Positions 18,963 through 27,569 of a stretch of 64,000 nt of DNA are shown one piece after another. Made by a program: the position numbers and the translations under genes. Location of the stretch: the NCBI RefSeq assembly GCF_001583415.1, contig NZ_CP014475.1:2418001-2482000 (forward strand), given 5' to 3'. Numbering within the stretch: position 1 is the first letter of the stretch; every line of letters begins with the position of its first letter. Below the pieces are notes generated by a model that worked only from the letters and a program-made list of their open reading frames with translations, did not search any database and had not been told where the DNA came from. Origin of the DNA: Mycolicibacterium phlei. GTDB taxonomy: Bacteria > Actinomycetota > Actinomycetes > Mycobacteriales > Mycobacteriaceae.

Positions 18963-19733
18963 ATGACGGTTCTGGTCGACGACCCGCTGATCGCCAGCAT
19001 GACCATTCGCCGACCGGTGCCGCTGCACGAGTCCAGCCGCCGGCTGCGCGAGCTCTACCCGGAGTGTCCGCGGGTCTACGGCGTGGCGGTAATGGGGGAC
19101 CTGTCGCGCCGGCGGTGGTGGCCGCTGGCCGAGGCGCTGACCACCGACCGGCTGCGGGTGATGTTCGACCAGGCCGTCGCGGAGACCGACAACCGCGCCG
19201 CGGTGACCCAGCAGCTGGCCGCCACGCTGGCGCACGTCGTCGTCGGCCGGGTCATCCCGCTGCTGGTGCTGGAGGGGCGCGCGTGGGACACCGGGCTGGA
19301 GAACCTGTGGGTGCACGTCGACTCCGAGGGCACGATCGATTGGGTGGGTGTCGTTGACCCGACGCTGCGCGCCCTGCCCGACGATCCCTGTTTCGCCCGC
19401 CGCCCGTTCGGCCTGTCCGCCCGGGACGGCATCGTGGCGCTGCCCGGCGAGGCGGCGCTGACCACCTGGGTCGCCCACCGCAGCCACCGCGCGCTCGAGC
19501 CGCTGTTCGCCCGGCTCGCCGAGATCAGCGGCGGCGCCATGTCGCTGGCCGCGATGTGGCACGTCGTCGGAGGTGCGGTGGTCGGCGCGGCCACCCAGGT
19601 GCCCCTGCTCGCCGGATCCAGCGAGGTGGTCAGCATGCGTCGCAGCCAGGCCGTGCTGGACGCGTTCGTGGGATTCGGCCTGCCGGTGCGCGGCATCTCG
19701 CGGCCGGCCGCCGGGAAGGCCTTGCTTAATTAG
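18963..19733 (+). CDS. IdeR-regulated FhuF-like / siderophore-iron reductase-type protein
   Basis: A 256-aa protein without signal peptide or membrane helix. The centre (VVVGRVIPLLVLEGRAWDTG, NLWVHVDSEGTIDWVGVVDP) resembles the ferric-iron reductase FhuF / IucA-IucC C-terminal fold, and the C-terminal helices MAAMWHVVGGAVVGAATQV fit that family. True FhuF reductases end in a Cys-rich [2Fe-2S] motif; here the last 130 residues contain no cysteine, so it may be a non-reducing relative binding siderophore or ferric complexes. Iron repression is supported by the overlapping IdeR box and -10. GGAGG lies five bases before the ATG. The stop codon overlaps a second IdeR box. Confidence 0.6.
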   Translation: MTVLVDDPLIASMTIRRPVPLHESSRRLRELYPECPRVYGVAVMGDLSRRRWWPLAEALTTDRLRVMFDQAVAETDNRAAVTQQLAATLAHVVVGRVIPLLVLEGRAWDTGLENLWVHVDSEGTIDWVGVVDPTLRALPDDPCFARRPFGLSARDGIVALPGEAALTTWVAHRSHRALEPLFARLAEISGGAMSLAAMWHVVGGAVVGAATQVPLLAGSSEVVSMRRSQAVLDAFVGFGLPVRGISRPAAGKALLN

Positions 19734-19748
19734 GGCAGCCTTGCCTAA
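19730..19748 (+). promoter_or_regulatory. IdeR box driving the MrsI-like small RNA
   Basis: TTAGGGCAGCCTTGCCTAA has both outer half-sites (TTAGG and CCTAA) of the mycobacterial IdeR consensus intact. It overlaps the TAG stop of the FhuF-like gene and abuts TAAACT (19746-19751), a plausible -10, placing a transcript start near 19758. No protein start follows before a strong terminator, so the box serves a non-coding transcript. Confidence 0.8.
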
Positions 19749-19757
19749 ACTCTGACC

Positions 19758-19858
19758 TGTCCGCGAGCGGACGGACCGCGTAGGAGTCCTGAGGGCTGCA
19801 GAGACCCCCGGTCCACGGAGGAAGGGCCCCGCACCGATGGTGCGGGGCCCTTCTGAAT
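19758..19858 (+). ncRNA. mrsI: Iron-responsive small RNA, MrsI-like
   Basis: About 100 bases between an IdeR-controlled promoter and a strong stem-loop, with no reading frame. Three hairpins are visible: GTCCGC-GA-GCGGAC (19759-19772), a bulged stem GGACCG/CGGTCC (19773-19778 with 19809-19814) containing an inner GGG/CCC stem whose loop is CTGCAGAGA, and the 15-bp terminator stem (19821-19853). M. tuberculosis has an IdeR-repressed, iron-sparing sRNA of similar size, MrsI (ncRv11846), next to Rv1846c/Rv1847; this one lies between the same neighbours (blaI and the Rv1847-like thioesterase). Exact ends and targets are not determined. Confidence 0.72.
19821..19853. terminator. Strong stem-loop ending the sRNA, bidirectional
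   Basis: GAAGGGCCCCGCACC pairs perfectly with GGTGCGGGGCCCTTC across a three-base loop. The tail TGAATTCTG is only weakly T-rich. It also lies 14 bases beyond the stop of the convergent rhodanese gene and could end both transcripts. Confidence 0.8.
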
Positions 19859-19867
19859 TCTGAGTCC

Positions 19868-20245
19868 TCAGGCTTTCTCCACCGGGCCGCCGGAGTCGGC
19901 CCAGTCGCCGAACGCGCCCAGGTTGTACACCTGCTGGTAGCCCAGTTCCTTGAGCGCCTGCCCGGACAGCGCGGAGCGCCCGCCGGAGGCGCAGTAGACG
20001 ATCACCGGCCTGTCCCTGACGAAATGGTCGTCGTAGTACGGCGACTCGGGGTCGGCGCGGAACTCCAGCATCCCGCGCGGCACGTGCAGGGCACCGGCGA
20101 CCCTGCCGGTCTGCTCCAGTTCCGGCCCCTCGCGCACGTCGACCACCAGCGCACCCGCGGCGATCAACTCGCGTGCCCGTTCCGGCGAGATCTTCGGCAC
20201 CACGGTGTTCGCGGCGGCGACGAGGTCTTTCGCGGTCTTGCCCAT
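19868..20245 (-). CDS. Rhodanese-domain protein
   Basis: A 125-aa single-domain rhodanese. Features are ELIAAGALVVDVREGPE, the sulphur-carrying cysteine loop VIVYCASGGRSA with Cys85, and LGYQQVYNLGAFGDW near the C-terminus. Such proteins transfer sulfane sulphur to thiols or cyanide or act as sulphur carriers; the partner is unknown. A longer frame reaching 20590 exists but would overlap the divergent thioesterase, and the ATG at 20245 (AGGG upstream) gives the normal domain length. It has no signal peptide. Confidence 0.85.
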   Translation of the reverse strand: MGKTAKDLVAAANTVVPKISPERARELIAAGALVVDVREGPELEQTGRVAGALHVPRGMLEFRADPESPYYDDHFVRDRPVIVYCASGGRSALSGQALKELGYQQVYNLGAFGDWADSGGPVEKA

Positions 20246-20309
20246 GACCGACCCTAACGCCGCGGACCCGCTGCGACGGCGTTTCCCGCGCACGTGTAGA
20301 CAACATCGG

Positions 20310-20714
20310 GTGACCAGCGATCTGCCAGAACTCAACCTGGGATTCGACTCGACGATGGGCCTGCAGTACCTGGAGGTCACCCCCGACGGTGGCCGGGCCC
20401 AGCTGACGATCACCGACAAACTGCTGCAGCCGCACGGCATCGTGCACGGCGGGGTGTACTGCTCGGTCGTCGAGAGCCTGGCCAGCGTCTCGGCCTCGGT
20501 CTGGCTGGCCGAGAAGTACGGCAGCGGACGCGTCGTCGGGGTCAACAACAACACCGACTTCCTGCGCGCGATCTCCTCGGGCACCGTCACCGCGGTGTCG
20601 ACCCCGATCCACCGCGGCCGGCGTCAGCAGCTGTGGTTGATCACCATCACAGACGAGCAGGATCGACTCATCGCACGCGGTCAGGTGCGCCTGCAGAACC
20701 TCCCGGCGGAGTAG
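20310..20714 (+). CDS. PaaI-family hotdog thioesterase (Rv1847-like)
   Basis: A 134-aa hotdog-fold acyl-CoA thioesterase. Motifs are [19 protein letters not shown] (the catalytic HGG region), [17 protein letters not shown] and [20 protein letters not shown]. Length and sequence fit M. tuberculosis Rv1847 (140 aa). GTG at 20310 starts the conserved region; an in-frame ATG at 20244 would overlap the divergent rhodanese start. No ribosome site is visible before the GTG, suggesting leaderless expression. It directly precedes the urease operon as in M. tuberculosis, but no functional link to urease is known. Confidence 0.85.
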   Translation: MTSDLPELNLGFDSTMGLQYLEVTPDGGRAQLTITDKLLQPHGIVHGGVYCSVVESLASVSASVWLAEKYGSGRVVGVNNNTDFLRAISSGTVTAVSTPIHRGRRQQLWLITITDEQDRLIARGQVRLQNLPAE

Positions 20715-20764
20715 CCGCCCGTGCGTGCGCTGCTGATTGCCTCGGGCCGTGGCAATATCCGCTC

Positions 20765-21067
20765 ATGCGTTTAACCCCGCATGAACAAGACCGACTGCTG
20801 ATCTCCTATGCGGCCGAACTGGCCCGCCGCCGGCGGGCGCGCGGGCTGAAGCTGAACCATCCCGAGGCCGTCGCGATCATCACCGACCACCTCCTCGAGG
20901 GTGCCCGCGACGGCCGCACCGTCGCCGAGCTGATGGTCAGCGGCCGCGAGGTGCTCAGCCGCGACGACGTGATGGAGGGAGTGCCCGAAATGCTCGAGGA
21001 CGTCCAGGTGGAGGCCACCTTCCCGGACGGCACCAAGCTCGTCACCGTCCACCACCCGATCCCGTGA
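20765..21067 (+). CDS. ureA: Urease subunit gamma
   Basis: A 100-aa structural subunit of urease, which hydrolyses urea to ammonia and carbamate. The sequence [57 protein letters not shown] and the ending TVHHPIP are diagnostic, and the length equals that of M. tuberculosis UreA. The ATG at 20765 lies 50 bases after the thioesterase stop. The stop overlaps the ureB start by 4 bp (GTGA), consistent with coupled translation and equal subunit supply. Confidence 0.98.
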   Translation: MRLTPHEQDRLLISYAAELARRRRARGLKLNHPEAVAIITDHLLEGARDGRTVAELMVSGREVLSRDDVMEGVPEMLEDVQVEATFPDGTKLVTVHHPIP

Positions 21068-21390
21068 GCGGCCCCGTGATTCCCGGTGAGGTGATCTTCG
21101 GCGACGGCGACATCGAGCTCAACGCCGGCGCCCCCCGACTCGAGCTCGAGGTGGTCAACACCGGCGACCGGCCCGTGCAGGTCGGCAGCCACGTGCACCT
21201 ACCGCAGGCCAACTCCGCGTTGTCCTTCGACCGCGACGCCGCCTACGGCCACCGCCTCGATATCCCGGCCGGCACCGCGGTGCGTTTCGAACCCGGTGTG
21301 GCCCAGACGGTCTCGCTGGTCCCGCTGACCGGCGCCCGCGAGGTGCACGGCCTGAGCCTGACCCCGCCCGGACAATTGGACGCACGATGA
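21064..21390 (+). CDS. ureB: Urease subunit beta
   Basis: A 108-aa beta-sandwich structural subunit. The motifs [48 protein letters not shown] and [15 protein letters not shown] are typical of UreB. It starts at GTG overlapping ureA and overlaps the ureC start by 4 bp. The separate gamma and beta genes follow the usual bacterial three-subunit arrangement, unlike the fused form of Helicobacter. Confidence 0.98.
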   Translation: MSGPVIPGEVIFGDGDIELNAGAPRLELEVVNTGDRPVQVGSHVHLPQANSALSFDRDAAYGHRLDIPAGTAVRFEPGVAQTVSLVPLTGAREVHGLSLTPPGQLDAR

Positions 21391-23108
21391 GCGGGCTGTC
21401 GCGGGCGCGCTACGCGTCGCTGTTCGGGCCGACCACCGGCGACCGGATCCGGTTGGCCGACACCGACCTGTTCATCGAGATCACCGAGGACCGCAGCGGC
21501 GGGCCCGGCCTGGCCGGCGACGAGGCGGTGTTCGGCGGCGGCAAGGTGCTGCGCGAGTCGATGGGCCAGGGCCGCGCCACCCGCGCCGAAGGTGCCCCCG
21601 ACACCGTCATCACCGGCGTGGTCATCCTGGACTACTGGGGAGTCGTCAAGGCCGACATCGGGATTCGTGACGGCCGGATCGTCGCGATCGGCAAGGCGGG
21701 CAACCCCGACATTATGTCCGGGGTGCATCCCGACCTGGTGGTGGGCCCGTCCACGGAGATCATCGCGGGCAACGGCCGTATCGTCACCGCCGGTGCCATC
21801 GACTGCCACGTGCACCTGATCTGCCCGCAGGTCATGGACGAGGCGCTCGGCGGCGGCATCACGACGATCATCGGCGGTGGCACCGGCCCCGCCGAGGGCA
21901 CCAAGGCCACCACCGTCACACCCGGTGCCTGGCATCTGGCGCGCATGCTCGAGTCGCTGGACTTCTGGCCGCTGAACATCGTGCTGCTGGGCAAGGGAAA
22001 CACGGTCAGCGCCGAGTCGATGTGGGAACAGTTGCGCGGCGGCGCAGCGGGTTTCAAGCTGCACGAGGACTGGGGCACCACCCCGGCGGCCATCGACGCG
22101 TGCCTGACGGTGTGCGACGCGGCCGGTGTGCAGGCCGCCATTCACACCGACACGCTCAACGAGATGGGCTTCGTCGAGGACACGCTGGCCGCCATCGCGG
22201 GCCGGTCGATCCACGCCTACCACACCGAGGGCGCGGGCGGCGGGCACGCACCCGACATCATCACGGTGGCAAGCCATCCCAACGTGTTGCCCAGCTCGAC
22301 CAACCCGACCCGGCCGCACACCGTCAACACCCTCGACGAGCACCTGGACATGCTGATGGTCTGCCATCACCTGAACCCGAGTGTCCCCGAGGATCTGGCG
22401 TTCGCCGAGAGCCGGATCCGGCCGTCGACCATCGCCGCCGAGGATCTGCTGCACGACATCGGGGCGATCTCGATGATCGGCAGCGACTCCCAGGCGATGG
22501 GCCGCATCGGCGAGGTGGTGCTGCGCACCTGGCAGACCGCGCATGTGATGAAGCGGCGCCGCGGCGCGCTGGAGGGTGACGGACCCGCCGACAACAACCG
22601 GGCCCGCCGGTACGTCGCCAAGTACACGATCTGCCCCGCGGTGGCGCACGGCCTGGACGCCGAGATCGGCTCGATCGAGGTGGGCAAGCTGGCCGACCTG
22701 GTGCTGTGGGATCCGGCGTTCTTCGGGGTGCGCCCGCACGCGGTGCTCAAGGGCGGCATGATCGCCTGGGCCGCGATGGGTGACGCCAACGCCTCCATCC
22801 CGACACCGCAGCCGGTGCTGCCGCGGCCGATGTTCGGTGCCGCGCCTGCGGCGGCGGCCGCCACGTCGGTGCACTTCGTCGCTCCGCAGGCGATCGAGGA
22901 CGGGCTGGCCGAACGCATCGACGTGCGGCGAAAGCTGGTGCCGGTCAAGGACGTCCGCAAGGTCGGCAAGGCGCAGATGCCGCTCAACGACGCCACGCCC
23001 ACCATCGAGGTGGAACCCGACACCTTCACCGTGCGCATCGACGGTGAGGTGTGGCAGGAGCAGCCGGCCGCGGAACTGCCAATGGCGCAACGCTATTTCC
23101 TGTTCTGA
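21387..23108 (+). CDS. ureC: Urease subunit alpha (catalytic)
   Basis: A 573-aa amidohydrolase subunit carrying the two-nickel active site. Visible residues: the metal-binding pair H141 and H143 in [11 protein letters not shown], the carbamylated lysine K224 in [22 protein letters not shown] with further metal ligands, and the flap cysteine C326 in [15 protein letters not shown]-terminus [20 protein letters not shown] and C-terminus [10 protein letters not shown] are complete. All key residues are present, so the enzyme should be active once nickel is inserted by the UreF/G/D products downstream. Confidence 0.98.
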   Translation: MSGLSRARYASLFGPTTGDRIRLADTDLFIEITEDRSGGPGLAGDEAVFGGGKVLRESMGQGRATRAEGAPDTVITGVVILDYWGVVKADIGIRDGRIVAIGKAGNPDIMSGVHPDLVVGPSTEIIAGNGRIVTAGAIDCHVHLICPQVMDEALGGGITTIIGGGTGPAEGTKATTVTPGAWHLARMLESLDFWPLNIVLLGKGNTVSAESMWEQLRGGAAGFKLHEDWGTTPAAIDACLTVCDAAGVQAAIHTDTLNEMGFVEDTLAAIAGRSIHAYHTEGAGGGHAPDIITVASHPNVLPSSTNPTRPHTVNTLDEHLDMLMVCHHLNPSVPEDLAFAESRIRPSTIAAEDLLHDIGAISMIGSDSQAMGRIGEVVLRTWQTAHVMKRRRGALEGDGPADNNRARRYVAKYTICPAVAHGLDAEIGSIEVGKLADLVLWDPAFFGVRPHAVLKGGMIAWAAMGDANASIPTPQPVLPRPMFGAAPAAAAATSVHFVAPQAIEDGLAERIDVRRKLVPVKDVRKVGKAQMPLNDATPTIEVEPDTFTVRIDGEVWQEQPAAELPMAQRYFLF

Positions 23109-23743
23109 TGACCGGCCTGACCACCCTGCTGGCGCTGGCGGACTCGCGGCTGCCGAGCGGCGGGCATGTGCACTCCGGCGGGGTGGAGGAGGCGGTGACC
23201 AGCGGACTGGTAGCCGATCTGCCGACGCTGCGCGCGTTCCTGCGTCGCCGCATCCGCACCCAGGGACTGGTCTCGGCGTCGCTGGCCGCGGCGGTGCACG
23301 CGGGCAGCCTGTCGGTCGCCGAGGCCGACCGGGAGGCCGATGCGCGCACCCCGGCGCCCGCGGCGCGGGAGGCCTCCCGCGCCCAGGGCCGCGGCCTGGT
23401 GCGGCTGGCCCGCCGGGTCTGGCCCGATCAGGACTGGGCGGCGCTGGGGGTGACGCCGCACCTGCCGGTGGCCGCCGGAATCGTCGGCCGCGCAGCGGGT
23501 CTGACGCCCGAGCAGACCGCCGCCTCGGTGGTGTACACCACGATGACCGGTAGCGCGACGGCCGCCCAGCGGCTGTTGGCGCTCGACCCGGGCGATGTCG
23601 CGGCGCTGACCTTCGAGCTGGCGCCGTGCTGCGACGAGACCGCCGCCGCGGCGGTCAAGGAGCTCGCCGACCTGTCCGACCCGCTTCTCGATGTGCTCGC
23701 CCAGCGGCACGCCCAACGTGAGCGTCCGCTGTTCGTGTCGTGA
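23108..23743 (+). CDS. ureF: Urease accessory protein UreF
   Basis: A 211-aa all-helical chaperone that links UreD-bound apo-urease to the UreG GTPase during nickel insertion. The N-terminus [19 protein letters not shown] and the [20 protein letters not shown] block are typical, and the length equals M. tuberculosis UreF. The chosen ATG shares one base with the ureC stop (TGATG); the longer frame from 23051 lies inside ureC. There is no separate ureE, as in mycobacteria generally, so nickel delivery probably relies on the histidine-bearing UreG N-terminus. Confidence 0.96.
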   Translation: MTGLTTLLALADSRLPSGGHVHSGGVEEAVTSGLVADLPTLRAFLRRRIRTQGLVSASLAAAVHAGSLSVAEADREADARTPAPAAREASRAQGRGLVRLARRVWPDQDWAALGVTPHLPVAAGIVGRAAGLTPEQTAASVVYTTMTGSATAAQRLLALDPGDVAALTFELAPCCDETAAAAVKELADLSDPLLDVLAQRHAQRERPLFVS

Positions 23744-23753
23744 AAGGACGACC

Positions 23754-24428
23754 ATGCCACCGCACTACCTCGACGGAGATCCCCACGACCACCCGCAGCG
23801 CCCGAAACGGGTGCGCAGGCCGGGGGAGCCGCTGCGCATCGGTGTCGGCGGCCCGGTGGGATCGGGCAAGACCGCGCTGGTGGCGGCGCTGTGCCGCCAG
23901 TTGCGCGACGAGCTGTCGCTGGCGGTGCTGACCAACGACATCTACACCACCGAGGACGCCGACTTCCTGCGGCGCCACGCCGTGCTGCCCGACGACCGGA
24001 TCGCCGCCGTGCAGACCGGCGGATGCCCGCACACCGCGATCCGCGACGACATCACCGCCAACCTGGACGCGATCGACGACCTGATCGCCGCGCACCCGGG
24101 GCTGGACCTGATCCTGGTGGAGTCCGGCGGGGACAACCTGACCGCGACGTTCTCGTCGGGACTGGTCGATGTGCAGATCTTCGTCATCGACGTGGCGGGC
24201 GGGGACAAGGTGCCCCGCAAGGGCGGTCCGGGGGTGACGTTCTCGGATCTGTTGGTGATCAACAAGACCGACCTCGCGCCGCTGGTCGGCGCCGACCTGG
24301 ACGTGATGCGCCGCGACGCCGCCGCGGTGCGCGGTGAGCGCCCGTTCGCGTTGATCTCGCTGGCCGAGGACCCCGCGGCCACCCCGGTGCTGACCTGGGT
24401 GCGCGACCAGTTGCGGGTGCCGGTCTAG
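23754..24428 (+). CDS. ureG: Urease accessory GTPase UreG
   Basis: A 224-aa SIMIBI-class GTPase supplying energy for nickel-site assembly. It has the P-loop [11 protein letters not shown] (32-40), [42 protein letters not shown] and the guanine-specificity motif [10 protein letters not shown]. The N-terminus carries histidines ([12 protein letters not shown]) that can bind nickel, useful because ureE is missing. ATG at 23754 gives the same length as M. tuberculosis UreG. AAAGGACG precedes the start. Confidence 0.98.
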   Translation: MPPHYLDGDPHDHPQRPKRVRRPGEPLRIGVGGPVGSGKTALVAALCRQLRDELSLAVLTNDIYTTEDADFLRRHAVLPDDRIAAVQTGGCPHTAIRDDITANLDAIDDLIAAHPGLDLILVESGGDNLTATFSSGLVDVQIFVIDVAGGDKVPRKGGPGVTFSDLLVINKTDLAPLVGADLDVMRRDAAAVRGERPFALISLAEDPAATPVLTWVRDQLRVPV

Positions 24429-25054
24429 TGCGCACCGATGTGCTGGTCGTGGCCAGCCCGCACCGGCGTCCCCGCATCGAGTGCACCGGCGCGCTGACCG
24501 CCCGGCTCACCGAACCCGACACGGTGCATCTGGTGTCGGCCGCGGCGACCCCGCTGGGCGGCGACTACCTGCACATCCGCGTCGTCGTGGAGACCGGCGC
24601 GCGGCTGAGACTGCGCAGCGTCGCCGCGACAGTCACCCTGCCGGGCGCCGACACCGTTGACTCCCATGCCATCTGGACGCTGGAGAGCGACGGTGACCTG
24701 GACGTCGATCCGGAGCCGACGATCGTCGCCGCCGACTCCCGCCACCACACCGCGACGCGGCTGACCATCGGCCCGGCAGGCCGGGCGCGGGTGCGTGAAC
24801 GCGTGCAGATCGGCAGATCCGATGAGCGGCAAGGCTTTTGGGTCGGATCACTGCACGCCGACGTGGACGGCGCCCCGCTGCTGCGGCACCGGATGGAACT
24901 GGGCACCGGCAGCGTCACCGACGACGAGCTCGGCATACCCATGGCCGCCATCAGCGAACTGACCTATCCCGACGAGGGCACCCCGGGTCCGGGCACACCG
25001 CTGGCGCTGGCGGCCGGCGGCTGCCTGACGACCTGGCAGGGCCGACGGCTTTAA
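24428..25054 (+). CDS. ureD: Urease accessory protein UreD (UreH)
   Basis: A 208-aa scaffold that binds the urease apoprotein and receives UreF/UreG for nickel transfer. Motifs are HLVSAAATPLGGDYLHIRVV, GARLRLRSVAATVTLPG and GRARVRERVQIGRS. Its GTG start overlaps the ureG stop by one base, and its length matches M. tuberculosis UreD. This completes an ureABCFGD operon with no internal gaps over 10 bp. Its 3' end overlaps the convergent ndh gene by 4 bp. Confidence 0.93.
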   Translation: MRTDVLVVASPHRRPRIECTGALTARLTEPDTVHLVSAAATPLGGDYLHIRVVVETGARLRLRSVAATVTLPGADTVDSHAIWTLESDGDLDVDPEPTIVAADSRHHTATRLTIGPAGRARVRERVQIGRSDERQGFWVGSLHADVDGAPLLRHRMELGTGSVTDDELGIPMAAISELTYPDEGTPGPGTPLALAAGGCLTTWQGRRL

Positions 25055-26424
25055 CTGACCGCCTTCTCGGGATCCTTGATCGAGGCCGCGATCTCCTCGA
25101 GTTCCTCGATGCGGGTGCGGGCGTAGGCCTGCTGCTCGGTGATCGTCAGGTTGCCGCGCTGCGTGGACAGGAACGTCACCGTCCAGTTCACCAGCGTGGT
25201 GAGCTTGCGGCGGAACCCGACGAGGTAGATCAGGTGCAGCAGCAGCCACGCCAGCCAGGCGATGAAGCCGCCGAACTCCAGTGGGCCGATCTTGGCGACC
25301 GCGGAGAACCGCGACACCGTCGCCATCGAGCCCTTGTCGAAGTACTTGAACGGCTCGCGCTTGCTCGGGTCGGCACCCTTGAGCTCGGCCTTGATGGTCT
25401 TGGCGGCGTAGCGGCCGCCCTGGATGGCGCCCTGTGCCTGACCGGGCACGCCCTCGACGTGCGCCATGTCGCCGACCACGAACACGTTCGGGTGCCCGGG
25501 CAGCGTCAGGTCCGGCCCGACGATCACGCGGCCCGCGCGGTCGACCTCGGCGCCGGACTGCTCGGCGAGCTGGCGGCCCAGCGGGCTGGCCTGCACGCCG
25601 GCCGACCACACTTTGGTGGCCGACTCGATACGGCGGATGGTGCCGTCGGAGTCCTTGACCGTGATGCCGTTGCGGTCGACGTCGGTGACCATCGCGCCGA
25701 GCTGGATGTCGACGCCCATCTTCTCCAGCCGCGCCTGGGCCTTCTTGCCGAGCTTCTCGCCCATCGGCGGCAGCACCGCGGGCGCGGCGTCGAGCAGGAT
25801 CACCCGGGCCTGGGTCGAATCAATCGAGCGGAACGCGCCTTTGAGCGTGTGGTCGGCCAATTCGGCGATCTGCCCGGCCATTTCGACGCCGGTGGGCCCG
25901 GCGCCGACGACGGTGAAGGTGAGCAGCTTCTCCCGGCGCGCCGGGTCGCTGGACCGCTCGGCCTGTTCGAACGCGCTGAGGATGCGCGCGCGCAGCTCGA
26001 GGGCGTCGTCGATCGACTTCATGCCCGGCGCCCACTCGGCGAAATGGTCGTTGCCGAAGTAGGACTGGCCGGCCCCGGCGGCCACGATCAGCGTGTCGAA
26101 CGGCGTGACATAGGTGTGGCCGAGCAGCTCGGAGGTGACCGTCTTCTCGGTCAGGTCGATCCTGGTGACGTCGCCGAGCAGCACCTGGCAGTTCTTCTGC
26201 TTGCGCAGGATCATCCGCGTGGGCGGGGCGATCTCGCCCGAGGGGATGATGCCCGTGGCGACCTGATACAGCAGCGGCTGGAACAGGTGGTGGGTGGTCT
26301 TGGCGATCAGCTTGACGTCGGCGTCGGCGCGCTTGAGTGTCTTGGCAGCGGTCAGCCCGCCGAACCCCGATCCGATGATCACCACCTGGTGGCGGTCAGA
26401 TTCAGTGGCTCCGGGATGGCTCAT
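25051..26424 (-). CDS. ndh: Type II NADH:menaquinone oxidoreductase
   Basis: A 457-aa single-subunit, non-proton-pumping NADH dehydrogenase on the inner face of the membrane. The FAD-binding motif is VVIIGSGFGGLTAAKTLKRA (from residue 14), the NADH-binding motif TVVGAGPTGVEMAGQIAEL (about 170), and FVVGDMAHVEGVPGQAQGAI holds the second FAD contact. The C-terminal amphipathic/hydrophobic segment WLAWLLLHLIYLVGFRRK anchors the protein. It corresponds to Rv1854c; changes in ndh alter NADH/NAD balance and isoniazid/ethionamide susceptibility in mycobacteria. Two direct repeats precede its promoter region. Confidence 0.96.
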   Translation of the reverse strand: MSHPGATESDRHQVVIIGSGFGGLTAAKTLKRADADVKLIAKTTHHLFQPLLYQVATGIIPSGEIAPPTRMILRKQKNCQVLLGDVTRIDLTEKTVTSELLGHTYVTPFDTLIVAAGAGQSYFGNDHFAEWAPGMKSIDDALELRARILSAFEQAERSSDPARREKLLTFTVVGAGPTGVEMAGQIAELADHTLKGAFRSIDSTQARVILLDAAPAVLPPMGEKLGKKAQARLEKMGVDIQLGAMVTDVDRNGITVKDSDGTIRRIESATKVWSAGVQASPLGRQLAEQSGAEVDRAGRVIVGPDLTLPGHPNVFVVGDMAHVEGVPGQAQGAIQGGRYAAKTIKAELKGADPSKREPFKYFDKGSMATVSRFSAVAKIGPLEFGGFIAWLAWLLLHLIYLVGFRRKLTTLVNWTVTFLSTQRGNLTITEQQAYARTRIEELEEIAASIKDPEKAVS

Positions 26425-26459
26425 TTGCGGCTCCTCGGCGGTGCTTCACGTGCGGTGTT

Positions 26460-26482
26460 ACCCATTACGTCTACCCATTACG
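26460..26482 (-). repeat. Direct repeats upstream of ndh
   Basis: ACCCATTACG occurs at 26460-26469 and 26473-26482, 13 bp apart, 36-58 bases upstream of the ndh start. On the coding strand each copy contains TAATGGGT, which could be alternative -10 elements or half-sites for a regulator of NADH dehydrogenase expression. No known consensus was matched. Confidence 0.45.
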
Positions 26483-26515
26483 GTAGTCGTCTGCCCAGGG
26501 ATCGACGATTTAGGT

Positions 26516-26557
26516 CCCTGTGTCATTTCCCACGCCGTCGCCGGGATTGACACAGGG
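26516..26557 (-). terminator. Hairpin downstream of the F420-type oxidoreductase gene
   Basis: CCCTGTGTCA (26516-26525) and TGACACAGGG (26548-26557) form a perfect 10-bp stem with a 22-base loop, ten bases after the stop of the 26567-27496 gene. The absence of a T-tract leaves a pause or dispersed repeat as an alternative. Confidence 0.45.
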
Positions 26558-26566
26558 TTTCGCGGT

Positions 26567-27496
26567 TCACAGACCGAGCAGCGGTTTGAGCTGTTCGGCG
26601 AGGGCGGTGATCTGGCCGGGCTGGTAGCCGTTGAGGTGGGTGACCGGGCTGATGACGATGCCTCCGACGCCGGCGTCGAGGATCTTCGTCTTGATCTGCT
26701 CGGCGATCTGCTCGGGGCTGCCGTACACCGCCGACTGCTTGAAATCGTCCGGGATGAACTCCTCGGTGACGTTCTCGTCGACGATCGCGACGGCGAGCGA
26801 GCTGGTCTCCAGGGTGGCCGGGTCGCGGCCGATGCGCTCGCAGCTCTCCTTGGCGACCGCCACCTTGCGGGGCAGTTCGTCGAAGCCCGCCACCAGGTTG
26901 AGGTGGTCGAAGTAGCGCGCCGCCAGCGGGATCGTCTTCTTCTCGCCCTTGCCGCCGATCATCAGCGGAATGTGGTCCCGGAACCGGGGTTCGGCCATCG
27001 CCTCCCTGACCCGGTAGTGCTTGCCCTCGAAGGTCGGTCGCTCACCGTGCAGCATCGGCACGATGATCTGCAGCGCCTCGCCGAGTTTCTCGAACCGGTC
27101 GGTGAACGTGCCGAACTCGAAACCGAGGCTGTCGTGCTCGAGTTCGTACCAGCCGGTGCCGATGCCGAGGACGGCGCGGCCCTGGCTGACGACGTCGAGT
27201 GTCGTGATCACCTTGGCCAGCAGTGCCGGGTTGCGGTAGCTGTTGCCGGTCACCAGCGTGCCCAGCTGCACGCGCTCGGTGGCGGTGGCCAGCCCGCCGA
27301 GCGCGGTGTAGGCCTCCAGCATCGGCTGGTCGGGCGTGCCGAGGCCGGGCAGCTGATAGAAGTGGTCCATCACGAAGACGGAGTCGAAGCCTGCGGCCTC
27401 GGCCTCCTTCGCCTGGGCGATGACCGTCGGGAACATCTCCTCGACACCGGTGCCGTAGGAGAAGTTGGGGATCTGAAGTCCGAGTTTGATGGTCAC
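26567..27496 (-). CDS. LLM-class F420-dependent oxidoreductase (Rv1855c-like)
   Basis: A 309-aa TIM-barrel protein of the luciferase-like monooxygenase superfamily. Typical segments are KLGLQIPNFSYGTG, FDSVFVMDHFYQLPGLG, ERVQLGTLVTGNSYRNPALL, VLGIGTGWYELEHDSLGFEF and HIPLMIGGKGEKKTIPLAAR. In mycobacteria this subgroup uses the deazaflavin F420 rather than FMN; substrate unknown. Length fits M. tuberculosis Rv1855c (307 aa). Start is GTG. The following gene on the same strand is ndh, separated by a hairpin, so co-transcription is uncertain. Confidence 0.9.
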   Translation of the reverse strand: MTIKLGLQIPNFSYGTGVEEMFPTVIAQAKEAEAAGFDSVFVMDHFYQLPGLGTPDQPMLEAYTALGGLATATERVQLGTLVTGNSYRNPALLAKVITTLDVVSQGRAVLGIGTGWYELEHDSLGFEFGTFTDRFEKLGEALQIIVPMLHGERPTFEGKHYRVREAMAEPRFRDHIPLMIGGKGEKKTIPLAARYFDHLNLVAGFDELPRKVAVAKESCERIGRDPATLETSSLAVAIVDENVTEEFIPDDFKQSAVYGSPEQIAEQIKTKILDAGVGGIVISPVTHLNGYQPGQITALAEQLKPLLGL

Positions 27497-27569
27497 GTCA
27501 TCACGTAACCACAGCGGGCCGCAGCGGTAATCCCGTTTCAGCTCATTGCGAACGGCGGACTATCGCCGT

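Noticed and set aside
21387..23108. Possible broken urease catalytic subunit
   Set aside because: All nickel ligands, the carbamylated lysine and the flap cysteine are present, and the frame is intact.
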